Part shown: piece after piece, positions 24,659 through 33,097 of the stretch
How positions within the stretch are numbered: position 1 is the stretch's first letter
Layout of the letters: every line of letters begins with the position of its first letter
Assembly (NCBI GenBank): GCA_900555635.1
Contig: USLU01000027.1
Span: forward strand, 1 to 61,078
DNA from: an uncultured Bacteroides sp.
Lineage (GTDB): Bacteria > Bacteroidota > Bacteroidia > Bacteroidales > Bacteroidaceae
Length of the DNA stretch: 61,078 bases
Direction of reading: 5' to 3'
The notes under the pieces: generated by a model
What the model was told of the DNA's origin: nothing
Seen by the model: only the letters and a program-made list of their open reading frames with translations
Databases searched by the model: none
Program-made: the position numbers and the translations under genes

Positions 24659-27600
24659 ATGGGATTTAATGAATTTTTAAGCTCGATTTTCGGCAACAAA
24701 TCCACACGCGACATGAAAGAAATACAGCCGTGGGTGGATAAAATCAAAGCCGCCTACCCGGAAGTAGCCAAACTCGACAACGACGGCCTGCGCGCCAAAA
24801 CAGAAGAACTGAAAGAATACATCAAGAACTCCGCCACCGAACAACGTGCCAAAGTAGAAGAACTGAAAGCCAGCGTTGAAAACATAGAACTGGAAGAGCG
24901 TGAGGAAGTCTTCAATCAGATTGATAAAATTGAAAAAGAGATCCTCGAAATCTACGAGAAAGCACTGGAAGAAGTATTGCCCACTGCCTTCTCTATCGTA
25001 AAAGAAACAGCCAAACGCTTCACCGAGAATGAAGAAATCGTAGTTACCGCTACCGATTTCGACCGTCTGTTGGCAACAACCAAAGACTTTGTACGCATTG
25101 AGGGTGACAAAGCCATCTATCAGAACCATTGGGTAGCCGGTGGTAATGATACTGTTTGGAACATGGTTCACTACGATGTACAGCTCTTTGGTGGTGTGGT
25201 ACTACACAAAGGAAAAATCGCCGAAATGGCAACGGGTGAAGGTAAAACATTAGTAGCTACCCTGCCTGTATTCCTTAACGCATTGACCGGAAACGGTGTG
25301 CATGTGGTTACCGTGAACGACTACTTGTCCAAGCGTGACTCCGAATGGATGGGCCCGCTTTACATGTTCCACGGACTGAGCGTAGATTGCATCGACCGCC
25401 ATCAGCCCAACTCCGACGCCCGTCGCAAAGCTTATCTGGCAGATATCACCTTCGGTACAAACAACGAATTCGGCTTCGACTACCTGCGTGATAATATGGC
25501 CATCAGCCCCAAAGACCTTGTACAACGCCAGCATAACTATGCCATCGTCGATGAGGTTGACTCGGTATTGATTGACGATGCCCGTACTCCGTTGATTATC
25601 TCCGGACCGGTTCCTAAAGGCGACGACCAACTCTTCGAAGAACTTCGCCCGCTGGTAGAACGTCTGGTTGAAGCTCAGAAGAAACTGGCTACCCAATATC
25701 TGGCAGATGCCAAGCGTCTTATCGCATCCAATGACAAGAAAGAAGTGGAAGAAGGCTTCCTCGCCCTGTATCGTAGCCACAAGTGCTTGCCCAAGAACAA
25801 AGCATTGATTAAGTTCCTCAGTGAGCAAGGTATCAAAGCCGGTATGCTCAAGACCGAGGAAATCTACATGGAGCAGAACAACAAGCGCATGCCCGAAGTG
25901 ACTGAGCCTCTTTACTTCGTTATCGAAGAAAAGCTGAACAGCGTAGATTTGACCGATAAAGGTGTAGACCTCATCAGCGGTCACTCCGAAGATCCTACCT
26001 TCTTCGTATTGCCCGATATCACTGCCCAACTCTCGGCACTCGAAAACGAGACACAACTTTCGGACGATCAACGTCTTGAAAAGAAAGATGCCTTGATGAC
26101 CAACTATGCCATCAAATCGGAACGTGTACACACCATCAACCAATTGTTGAAGGCATACACCATGTTCGAGAAAGACGACGAATACGTAGTGATTGACGGA
26201 CAAGTGAAGATTGTAGACGAGCAGACCGGCCGTATCATGGAAGGTCGTCGCTACTCCGACGGTTTGCACCAAGCTATCGAAGCCAAGGAAGGTGTAAAAA
26301 TAGAAGCTGCCACGCAGACTTTCGCTACCATTACCTTGCAGAACTATTTCCGTATGTACCACAAGCTTTCGGGTATGACCGGTACAGCCGAAACAGAAGC
26401 AGGTGAGTTGTGGGATATCTATAAACTGGATGTGGTAGTGATTCCGACCAACCGTCGCATTGCCCGTAATGATATGAACGACCGCGTTTACAAGACTAAA
26501 CGTGAGAAATATAAAGCCGTGATCGAAGAGATCGAAGCCATGGTAGCAGCCGGACGTCCTGTCCTGGTAGGTACCACTTCGGTTGAAATCTCCGAAATGT
26601 TGAGCAAGATGTTGACCATGCGCAAGATTGAGCACAACGTATTGAATGCGAAGTTGCACCAAAGAGAAGCAGACATCGTAGCCACCGCCGGTTTGAAGTG
26701 CGCTGTAACCATTGCTACCAATATGGCAGGTCGTGGTACCGACATCAAGTTGAGCCCAGAAGTGAAAGCTGCGGGTGGTCTTGCCATCATCGGTACAGAG
26801 CGCCATGAGTCTCGTCGTGTAGACCGCCAGTTGCGTGGTCGTGCAGGTCGTCAGGGTGACCCGGGTTCTTCTGTATTCTTCGTGTCACTGGAAGACGATT
26901 TGATGCGTCTGTTCTCTTCCGACCGCATTGCCGGTGTAATGGACAAGCTCGGTTTCAAGGAAGGTGAGATGATTGAACACAGCATGATTTCCAAATCCAT
27001 CGAACGTGCACAGAAGAAGGTGGAAGAAAATAACTTCGGTATCCGTAAGCGTTTGCTGGAATATGATGACGTGATGAACAAGCAACGTACGGTAGTTTAT
27101 ACCAAGCGCCGCCACGCCTTGATGGGTGAACGTATCGGCATGGATATCGTAAACATGATTTGGGACCGTTGCGCCGCAGCTATCGAAGCTCCCACTTACG
27201 AAGACTGCAAGATGGACTTGTTGCAGACGCTAGCTATGGAAACTCCGTTCACCGAAGAAGAATTCAAAAGCGAGAAGAAGGAAAAGCTTGCCGACAAGGC
27301 CTTCGACGCCGCTATGGAACTGTTCAAGCGTAAGACTGAACGTATGGCACAGATTGCATTCCCCGTTATCAAACAGGTATATGAAACGCAAGGCCACATG
27401 TACGAGAACATCCTGATTCCTATCACGGATGGCAAGCGTATGTACAACATCTCTTGTAACTTGAAAAACGCTTACGAAAGCCAATGTAAGGAGGTTGTGA
27501 AGTCTTTCGAGAAATCTATCCTGCTACATGTTATCGACGAAGCCTGGAAAGAGAATTTGCGTGAACTGGATGAATTGAAGCACTCTGTACAGAATGCCAG

Positions 27601-27979
27601 CTACGAACAGAAAGACCCGTTGTTGATCTACAAGCTTGAGTCTGTTAACCTGTTCGATACAATGGTTGACAAGATCAATAACCAAACTATCTCTATCCTG
27701 ATGCGTGGACAAATTCCCGTACAAGAAGCTCCCGATGAAGCTGCCCCCCGACGTGTAGAAGTGCGTGAAGCTGCTCCCGAACAACGTCAGGACATGAGCA
27801 AGTATCGTGAGCAAAAGCAAGACCTGAATGATCCTAACCAACAGGCAGCTGCTGCGCAAGATACTCGTGAGCAACCCAAACGCGAACCAATCCGTGCCGA
27901 GAAGACTGTAGGACGTAATGATCCTTGTCCTTGCGGTAGCGGTAAGAAGTATAAGAATTGCCACGGAGCGAATGCTTGA
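24659..27979 (+). CDS. secA: preprotein translocase ATPase SecA
   Basis: Motor that drives unfolded preproteins through SecYEG. Start ATG 24659 (MGFNEFLSSIFGNKSTRDM) chosen over an upstream frame at 24575 that lies in the repeat. Walker A is GEGKT (193-197) within EMATGEGKTLVATL; the DEAD-type box is IVDEVDSVLIDDARTPL. Also seen are VGTTSVEISEMLS, TNMAGRGTDIKLS, ERHESRRVDRQLRGRAGRQGDPGSS and the C-terminal zinc motif NDPCPCGSGKKYKNCHG. The length of 1106 residues exceeds E. coli (901), mainly through insertions near 290-420, as usual in Bacteroidetes. A terminator follows 28 bases downstream. Confidence 0.97.
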   Translation: MGFNEFLSSIFGNKSTRDMKEIQPWVDKIKAAYPEVAKLDNDGLRAKTEELKEYIKNSATEQRAKVEELKASVENIELEEREEVFNQIDKIEKEILEIYEKALEEVLPTAFSIVKETAKRFTENEEIVVTATDFDRLLATTKDFVRIEGDKAIYQNHWVAGGNDTVWNMVHYDVQLFGGVVLHKGKIAEMATGEGKTLVATLPVFLNALTGNGVHVVTVNDYLSKRDSEWMGPLYMFHGLSVDCIDRHQPNSDARRKAYLADITFGTNNEFGFDYLRDNMAISPKDLVQRQHNYAIVDEVDSVLIDDARTPLIISGPVPKGDDQLFEELRPLVERLVEAQKKLATQYLADAKRLIASNDKKEVEEGFLALYRSHKCLPKNKALIKFLSEQGIKAGMLKTEEIYMEQNNKRMPEVTEPLYFVIEEKLNSVDLTDKGVDLISGHSEDPTFFVLPDITAQLSALENETQLSDDQRLEKKDALMTNYAIKSERVHTINQLLKAYTMFEKDDEYVVIDGQVKIVDEQTGRIMEGRRYSDGLHQAIEAKEGVKIEAATQTFATITLQNYFRMYHKLSGMTGTAETEAGELWDIYKLDVVVIPTNRRIARNDMNDRVYKTKREKYKAVIEEIEAMVAAGRPVLVGTTSVEISEMLSKMLTMRKIEHNVLNAKLHQREADIVATAGLKCAVTIATNMAGRGTDIKLSPEVKAAGGLAIIGTERHESRRVDRQLRGRAGRQGDPGSSVFFVSLEDDLMRLFSSDRIAGVMDKLGFKEGEMIEHSMISKSIERAQKKVEENNFGIRKRLLEYDDVMNKQRTVVYTKRRHALMGERIGMDIVNMIWDRCAAAIEAPTYEDCKMDLLQTLAMETPFTEEEFKSEKKEKLADKAFDAAMELFKRKTERMAQIAFPVIKQVYETQGHMYENILIPITDGKRMYNISCNLKNAYESQCKEVVKSFEKSILLHVIDEAWKENLRELDELKHSVQNASYEQKDPLLIYKLESVNLFDTMVDKINNQTISILMRGQIPVQEAPDEAAPRRVEVREAAPEQRQDMSKYREQKQDLNDPNQQAAAAQDTREQPKREPIRAEKTVGRNDPCPCGSGKKYKNCHGANA

Positions 27980-28007
27980 TAGCTTGATATTTACAATTCA
28001 ACATTAA

Positions 28008-28052
28008 CAAAAGCCTCGAACGGTTAAAAACTGTTTGAGGCTTTTGTTTTTT
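28008..28052 (+). terminator. secA terminator
   Basis: Arms 28008-28021 and 28033-28046 pair at 13 of 14 positions (CAAAAGCCTCGAAC with GTTTGAGGCTTTTG) around an 11-base loop, then TTTTTT. Classic intrinsic terminator 28 bases after the secA stop. Confidence 0.92.
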
Positions 28053-28072
28053 CATCTAAAAGAGTACTTTTG
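28043..28072 (+). promoter_or_regulatory. promoter of the lipoprotein gene at 28099
   Basis: TTTG (28043-28046) is followed after 18 bases by TACTTTTG (28065-28072), a full -7 match. The -33 box lies inside the secA terminator stem. Confidence 0.65.
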
Positions 28073-28098
28073 TTAATTAGAACAAAACTCAAAAGACT

Positions 28099-29199
28099 AT
28101 GACCAAATATTATTATAGCCTGTTACTGCTAAGCACGTTGCTTCTAAGCGGTTGCCAAAGCTTGGAACAGCTGTCGATAGATTATATGCTTCCGGCAGAA
28201 GTCAGTTTTCCGGCATCCCTGAAGCGGGTAGCTGTTGTTAACAATATGCCGGCTGTTCCCGACAACAAACTGATAGTTAGTGAAGAAGAACAGAAAAAGA
28301 GCGAAAACGAGATAACCCGGCTTACCAATTATTATAATGGAGACGCCAAATTAACCACCGAGTCGTTGGCAGAAGCGCTTGCTAAAGAGAATTATTTTGA
28401 AGAAGTAGTCATCTGCGATTCCGCCTTGCGTAGCAAAGACATCAGTCCACGCGAAACCATGTTGACACAAGAAGAAACAAACGAACTTGTACAAGACCTA
28501 GGTGTAGACTTCCTGATTGCCTTGGAAAATATACAGATACGTTCGCTTCGCAAGATAAGTTACATCAATGAATGGTCTACTTATTATGGTACGGTGGATG
28601 TAAAAGTATTCCCTACCGTAAAAGTGTACCTACCTAATCGTAGAGGTCCCATGGTGACTGTTAATAGCAATGATAGTATCTTTTGGGAAGATTATGGAGG
28701 TGGAGAAGCTGTTTTACGCGCCCGCCAGATCAAGGAAGAGGATTTGATAAAAGAAGCTTCCAAATTTGCAGGTACAGTGCCCGTGAAACACTTGCTTCCT
28801 TATTGGAAAACAGCCAACCGTTACTATATCACCGGTGGATCGGTAAATATGCGTGATGCAGCCGTATATGCCAAAGAAGGTCAATGGGACGAAGCCATCA
28901 AATTGTGGAAATCAAGCTATGAGACGAAAAAAGGCAGAAAGAAAATGTACGCAGCCTTCAATGTCGCATTGGGTTATGAAATGCAAGATAGCATAGAAAC
29001 GGCTATGGATTGGGCATTAAAAGCACAATCTATTGCCCGTGAAATAGATAAGGTAGATGAAATACAAACCAACAACAGAGTAAGTGCAGAGAGTTTTCCC
29101 AATTATTTCCTGACCACTATTTATGTGAACGAATTGCAGGAACGAAAAGAAGGAATTGCCCGTCTTAATGTACAAATGAATCGGTTTGAGGAGGAGTAA
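28099..29199 (+). CDS. DUF6340-like lipoprotein
   Basis: A 366-residue lipoprotein with lipobox LLSGC (Cys19). The mature part begins QSLEQLSIDYMLPAEVSFPASLKRVAVVNNMP, the pattern I associate with the Bacteroidetes family DUF6340; function unknown. The middle (DFLIALENIQIRS, GTVDVKVFPTVKVYLPN) is likely beta-rich. The C-terminal ~120 residues (VYAKEGQWDEAIKLWKSSYETKKG, AFNVALGYEMQDSIETAMDWALKA) form TPR-like helices. It is transcribed alone from its own promoter. It could belong to an envelope assembly complex, but nothing in the context proves this. Confidence 0.78.
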   Translation: MTKYYYSLLLLSTLLLSGCQSLEQLSIDYMLPAEVSFPASLKRVAVVNNMPAVPDNKLIVSEEEQKKSENEITRLTNYYNGDAKLTTESLAEALAKENYFEEVVICDSALRSKDISPRETMLTQEETNELVQDLGVDFLIALENIQIRSLRKISYINEWSTYYGTVDVKVFPTVKVYLPNRRGPMVTVNSNDSIFWEDYGGGEAVLRARQIKEEDLIKEASKFAGTVPVKHLLPYWKTANRYYITGGSVNMRDAAVYAKEGQWDEAIKLWKSSYETKKGRKKMYAAFNVALGYEMQDSIETAMDWALKAQSIAREIDKVDEIQTNNRVSAESFPNYFLTTIYVNELQERKEGIARLNVQMNRFEEE

Positions 29200-29255
29200 A
29201 TAGACGTCCTCTTCATTTTTTTCCTTATTAATTATTCATTATTAATTATTTTCCC

Positions 29256-29263
29256 TACCTTTG
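29256..29263 (+). promoter_or_regulatory. -7 box of the acidic small protein gene
   Basis: TACCTTTG, full match to TAnnTTTG, 28 bases before the start codon. The AT-rich direct repeat just upstream (29226-29250, two copies of ATTAATTATT) obscures the -33 part. Confidence 0.6.
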
Positions 29264-29291
29264 AACAACTATTAAGAAAAAGGAAGCCATT

Positions 29292-29738
29292 ATGAAGCTC
29301 AGTCAATCGTCATTATCCCTCCTTGAGGGAACTATAAAGAAAGCAATCAGCAAATACACATGCGGTTGCGAACAAACCATCGTTACGGATATTCATCTGC
29401 AACCTAATCAGAATTCTGGTGAGTTGTCTATCTTTGATGACGAAGATGAAGAGCTTGCCAACGCTACCATCGATGAATGGATGACTTACGAAGGCGATGA
29501 CTTCTTTGAAAACGTAGAACGTGTCCTATCTACTCTGCTTTGCAACATGAAGCACGAAGGATACTTTGATAAATTAATCATTCTGAAGCCATTCTCCTTT
29601 GTATTGGTAGACGACGACAAAGAAACAATTGCCGAACTACTGCTCATGGATGACGACACCCTGCTGGTTAATGATGAACTACTGAAAGGACTGGACGAAG
29701 AACTGGATTCTTTCTTGAAAGACTTATTAGAAAAATAA
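29292..29738 (+). CDS. conserved acidic protein, unknown function
   Basis: A 148-residue protein without signal peptide or membrane segment. It is strongly acidic, with runs such as FDDEDEELAN, LMDDDTLLVNDELL and LDEELDSFLKDLLEK. Two Cys close to the N-terminus (KYTCGCEQ) and one in the middle (STLLCNMKHEG) are visible. I recognise it as a type of protein conserved in Bacteroidales, without a known role. It has its own promoter and shares a bidirectional terminator with the convergent beta-helix enzyme gene. Confidence 0.75.
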   Translation: MKLSQSSLSLLEGTIKKAISKYTCGCEQTIVTDIHLQPNQNSGELSIFDDEDEELANATIDEWMTYEGDDFFENVERVLSTLLCNMKHEGYFDKLIILKPFSFVLVDDDKETIAELLLMDDDTLLVNDELLKGLDEELDSFLKDLLEK

Positions 29739-29766
29739 ATTCATTTATCATTTCTGATTCATATAA

Positions 29767-29811
29767 AATCAGCCCTTGCATACATTGACTTTCATGTTGC
29801 AAGGGCTGATT
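29767..29811. terminator. bidirectional terminator between convergent genes
   Basis: Perfect 14-bp stem (29767-29780 AATCAGCCCTTGCA with 29798-29811) and a 17-base loop. It lies between the convergent stops at 29738 and 29829. The flanks are AT-rich without long T runs. Confidence 0.8.
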
Positions 29812-29828
29812 CTTATTAGAGAAGATGC

Positions 29829-32800
29829 TTATTTAATCTTTATACCATAGATAGAACGGGTAGTAGTTACAAACAGCCTATCCTTCTGAGCTCCTCCAAT
29901 TGCCAGCGAAATAGAACGTTCTTCCATTTGTATGCGTCGTTGCTCCTTGCCCGATTTATCGTAGACAAATATCTCTCCATCGGCAACATACACATTACCT
30001 TCAGCGTCAGTCACATTACTGTATTGACCGAAAGGACAAAGCACGTCTTCCTCCGCCAAACGCCCATCTGCTCCAACAGATAACCGGATAGTAGTCTTAT
30101 TATTTTCATTCGCCACATAAACAGGTTCCTTCTGACCGGGGACTACCGAGATCAATGCACAGGAACGTCCCAAATCGTACGTTTCCGGAATAATGGTCAC
30201 ACCATCAGGAGCAATGAAACTAGACTCCGGCATGCCGGCCACTACCTTATGGAAATCACCACGCCAACGGCTGGCAGGATGAATCACTTTCTGTACGTTC
30301 TTAGCATCGGCAGTGGCAATGCGAGGTAGTGGTTTCATGGTAGCATCTATATTATTGGGGTCGAAAGAGTACCCCAAAGCACTCCAGCCACTATTTCCCC
30401 AACCGCTATACATCGGATTATCATCCGGCAGACGAGTTACGGTTTCTTGTTTGCCATCTACCATATAGCCCGGTTGCGGATCATAACGGAAGATGACCAA
30501 AAGATTGTCTTTCGTATCGGTAGCCAATGTAAAAGGTTTCCAGGGATAATCGGCAATCATTGTAATCTGCCCGTTATCTGCCGACCATTTATAGATTTTC
30601 TTTAAACGGTTCTCGCAGAAATAAACATTCCCTTTACTATCGGTGGTTGCTCCGGAAGCAAGTTCGAAACCGGTAGCCAGTTTTACGGGTTTATCTATTA
30701 CATCGCAAGACGGGCGGTTGCTCTTTTCATTACCGGAGATGGTAAGACGGGCGAAGTCCCATGAATATACGGGCAATGCCTTGTTCATATCGTAGATGGG
30801 GAACTCAATGACAGGCAATATCTGCGTATAGTTATGCATATTGCGGAAAGTGATATTCTCACAATCCCAAATACGGTAACCGATTTCCTTCGGCATGAAA
30901 GCACGGATCACACGATACATCCATACATTTATCAGCTCGATATTCTTGCAGTTCGACATCTCTGCCATGTGGCAATCAGGACCTTCCCTGCCTTCTTCTT
31001 CGAATTGGAATGCATATATTTTCCAGTTAGATACATTGTGCAGACGCGCTTCCGTCCGGACATGGTGCTCCAAAGACATGGCATAAATACGCCCCGGAGT
31101 TTCCGTGTCACTGATGTAAAGACCGCTTGCGGCGTATGTGCTGGCAGTCCAGACATCTTTAATGATGCCACCTCCATTGTTGGTAATCCAAAGACTCCAG
31201 TACTGGTTATCCCAGGCAAGGTCTTTGCCCGACTCCATAACCGGAGCGGAAGGAGAACTGATACGACGTTCGCCTCCACGCCAATTGGATCGTTGGTCGT
31301 TAGTATTCGGAGTAGGCTTGCGCAGAGTACCATGACCTCCTACAAATTTCACATCGTTCATATAGGAATCTTCGCCTGCCATCCACTTGCACCCTACCGC
31401 ACGGTAATTGTATGCACCGGTGTTGATACCGATACCATTCAGTATGTCATCTCCACCTTCGGAAGATTCCACCAAGGGTACGGGAGAACCAAAACCACTA
31501 AACGCAGGCTCACTCTCATTCAATACAAACTGAGTACCGAAGGGGTGAAGACCAATCAATCTTGTTCCCGGAGCCATCTTCAGGGTCTTGGTCAGACGAT
31601 ACCAGCCCTGCGGCACATAAATATTCTTGTGTTGGGCAATGGCTTTTTCAAAAGCTCCGGTATCATCCGTTTTACCGTCGCCGGTTGCACCGAAGTCACG
31701 GATATTCACCCATGTTTCCATTGCCGGAAGTACGGGAAGCTCCTTTTGCAGCTTAGCGGGCACTTTGGCAACCGGAGCAATATCACTGATTTCCCGGAAA
31801 GTGGAAGTTGCGTTCAGATTATCGAGTACAAGACCATATGTAAACTCTTTCACTTTATATTGTTTGTCTTTTACATCGACCTTCTTCCCACTTTGTGCAT
31901 AATCCACCAATACGGGAACATTCTTACAATCGACATTCACCAAGTTCAGTTGTGAGAAAGTATTTCCTACCACACTAACCTTTACACCGGCTACGGATAT
32001 GTTTTCCCAAAGTGAGTTTTCTACGTGAAGGCGGTCTGCCAGATTCTCCGCCATTTCAAAGGCGACAGGAGTATTCTTGACGTGCATATTCACAATGGCA
32101 AAGCCTACTTCCTTAGAATAAATAGCCGCCTTTTTTTGTCCTTCAAAATAGGTATCGACTGCCATTATGGGCCATCCCGGAGAGGTTCTGGAAGATATGA
32201 TTCCATACTCTCCGCCATAAAATTTCATGTCTTCCAGTTCATTACCTACGTCGTAGATACCTGCTTTCCCCTCTCCTATCCAGATATCACAGTGGTTGGT
32301 GAAGCTGTGCTGGGCAAAATGAGAGCGTATAGCAATCGCCTGAGGATTCCCTTTCTCTATACGAAAGTCGATATTGGAAAGCGCACTGTAAAAGGTTCCG
32401 GCATTGGCATCCGACGGTTGGCGACCTTCAGGAGCCAGTCCACCGGTGAACCACACCATATAATTCTGAGTAGTTTGATAGCCGGGTGTATTGGCTCCCA
32501 AATAGATGACCGGGCGTTTCTTTCCGTAACCGATCAAGCGGATAGACGAAGGTATCTGTATCGTCTTACTAATGCGATAGTTGCCCTCAGGCAGAAACAA
32601 GATGCCAAAGTTCTTCTCTTGTTTTACCTGATTAATGGCCTTTTGAAGTGCATCGGTTACATCTGATTTGCCATCAGCCTTGAAACCATAATTCTCCGGA
32701 GTAAAGTAAAAAGCCTCCGGGTCATTCGGCTTTTGAGTATATACAGAGCTACTTTCTGCCGCTCCAACAATAGGCAGACTGCCGATAATCCAACTGACTA

Positions 32801-32834
32801 TCAACAGAAATCTGATTGAATAAAAATGTTTCAT
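29829..32834 (-). CDS. double beta-helix (pectate lyase 3/GH55-like) enzyme with C-terminal propeller, copy 1
   Basis: Secreted 1001-residue protein; signal peptide ends near IVGAAES. Two right-handed beta-helix domains of the Pectate_lyase_3 type follow, each starting with a hallmark: NYGFKADGKSDVTDALQKAI (about 48-67) and DFGATGDGKTDDTGAFEKAI (near 378-397), as in GH55 exo-beta-1,3-glucanases. Conserved acidic residues lie in SLEHHVRTEA and FQFEEEG, candidates for catalysis. From about 725 an NHL/SMP-30-like propeller starts (GATTDSKGNVYFCENRLKKIYKW, EGNVYVADGEIFVYDKSG). The substrate is unknown. It lies 263 bases downstream of its paralogue, as the last gene of the PUL on this side. Confidence 0.8.
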   Translation of the reverse strand: MKHFYSIRFLLIVSWIIGSLPIVGAAESSSVYTQKPNDPEAFYFTPENYGFKADGKSDVTDALQKAINQVKQEKNFGILFLPEGNYRISKTIQIPSSIRLIGYGKKRPVIYLGANTPGYQTTQNYMVWFTGGLAPEGRQPSDANAGTFYSALSNIDFRIEKGNPQAIAIRSHFAQHSFTNHCDIWIGEGKAGIYDVGNELEDMKFYGGEYGIISSRTSPGWPIMAVDTYFEGQKKAAIYSKEVGFAIVNMHVKNTPVAFEMAENLADRLHVENSLWENISVAGVKVSVVGNTFSQLNLVNVDCKNVPVLVDYAQSGKKVDVKDKQYKVKEFTYGLVLDNLNATSTFREISDIAPVAKVPAKLQKELPVLPAMETWVNIRDFGATGDGKTDDTGAFEKAIAQHKNIYVPQGWYRLTKTLKMAPGTRLIGLHPFGTQFVLNESEPAFSGFGSPVPLVESSEGGDDILNGIGINTGAYNYRAVGCKWMAGEDSYMNDVKFVGGHGTLRKPTPNTNDQRSNWRGGERRISSPSAPVMESGKDLAWDNQYWSLWITNNGGGIIKDVWTASTYAASGLYISDTETPGRIYAMSLEHHVRTEARLHNVSNWKIYAFQFEEEGREGPDCHMAEMSNCKNIELINVWMYRVIRAFMPKEIGYRIWDCENITFRNMHNYTQILPVIEFPIYDMNKALPVYSWDFARLTISGNEKSNRPSCDVIDKPVKLATGFELASGATTDSKGNVYFCENRLKKIYKWSADNGQITMIADYPWKPFTLATDTKDNLLVIFRYDPQPGYMVDGKQETVTRLPDDNPMYSGWGNSGWSALGYSFDPNNIDATMKPLPRIATADAKNVQKVIHPASRWRGDFHKVVAGMPESSFIAPDGVTIIPETYDLGRSCALISVVPGQKEPVYVANENNKTTIRLSVGADGRLAEEDVLCPFGQYSNVTDAEGNVYVADGEIFVYDKSGKEQRRIQMEERSISLAIGGAQKDRLFVTTTRSIYGIKIK

Positions 32835-32946
32835 CTGGTATTATCATTTAAGTTTTCAAGTACGATTGACTTAAAGATTGAATGTATTTGTCACAAATAA
32901 GGACGAAGACAGGATGATAGTAAGGTAGAATAAGACTCACTCATGA

Positions 32947-33029
32947 ACTCATGATACAATCACCCCACATGATTGCCAGAATCATGCCACATGATTGTAG
33001 GAATCATGTGGGGTGATTGTATCATGAGT
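32947..33029. repeat. perfect 28-bp inverted repeat with inner palindromes, locus B
   Basis: Arms 32947-32974 and 33002-33029 are exact reverse complements (28 of 28). The 27-base loop itself holds AATCATG and CATGATT, so the word CATGATT or its reverse appears several times in alternating direction. It lies in the 263-base gap between the two paralogous enzyme genes, where no promoter box was found. The stem is too AT-mixed and lacks a T run for a typical terminator, but the hairpin would be very stable in RNA. Confidence 0.85.
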
Positions 33030-33097
33030 CCGATAATGAGCCTAATTCAGATAAGACCTCTTCCTATCTACCTGCATAAGCATGGTCTGCTATGTCA

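Noticed and set aside
25250..26806. Long open frame (518 codons) antisense to secA
   Set aside because: It lies fully inside the conserved secA gene, is rich in Cys, His and aromatic residues without any recognisable domain, and results from codon bias of the real gene.
30834..31955. Open frame of 373 codons antisense to the beta-helix enzyme gene
   Set aside because: Same reason; the real gene on the minus strand has full domain support.
32947..33029. Insertion sequence or MITE ends
   Set aside because: The total span is 83 bases with almost no interior, no target-site duplication was seen, and no transposase lies in the window.
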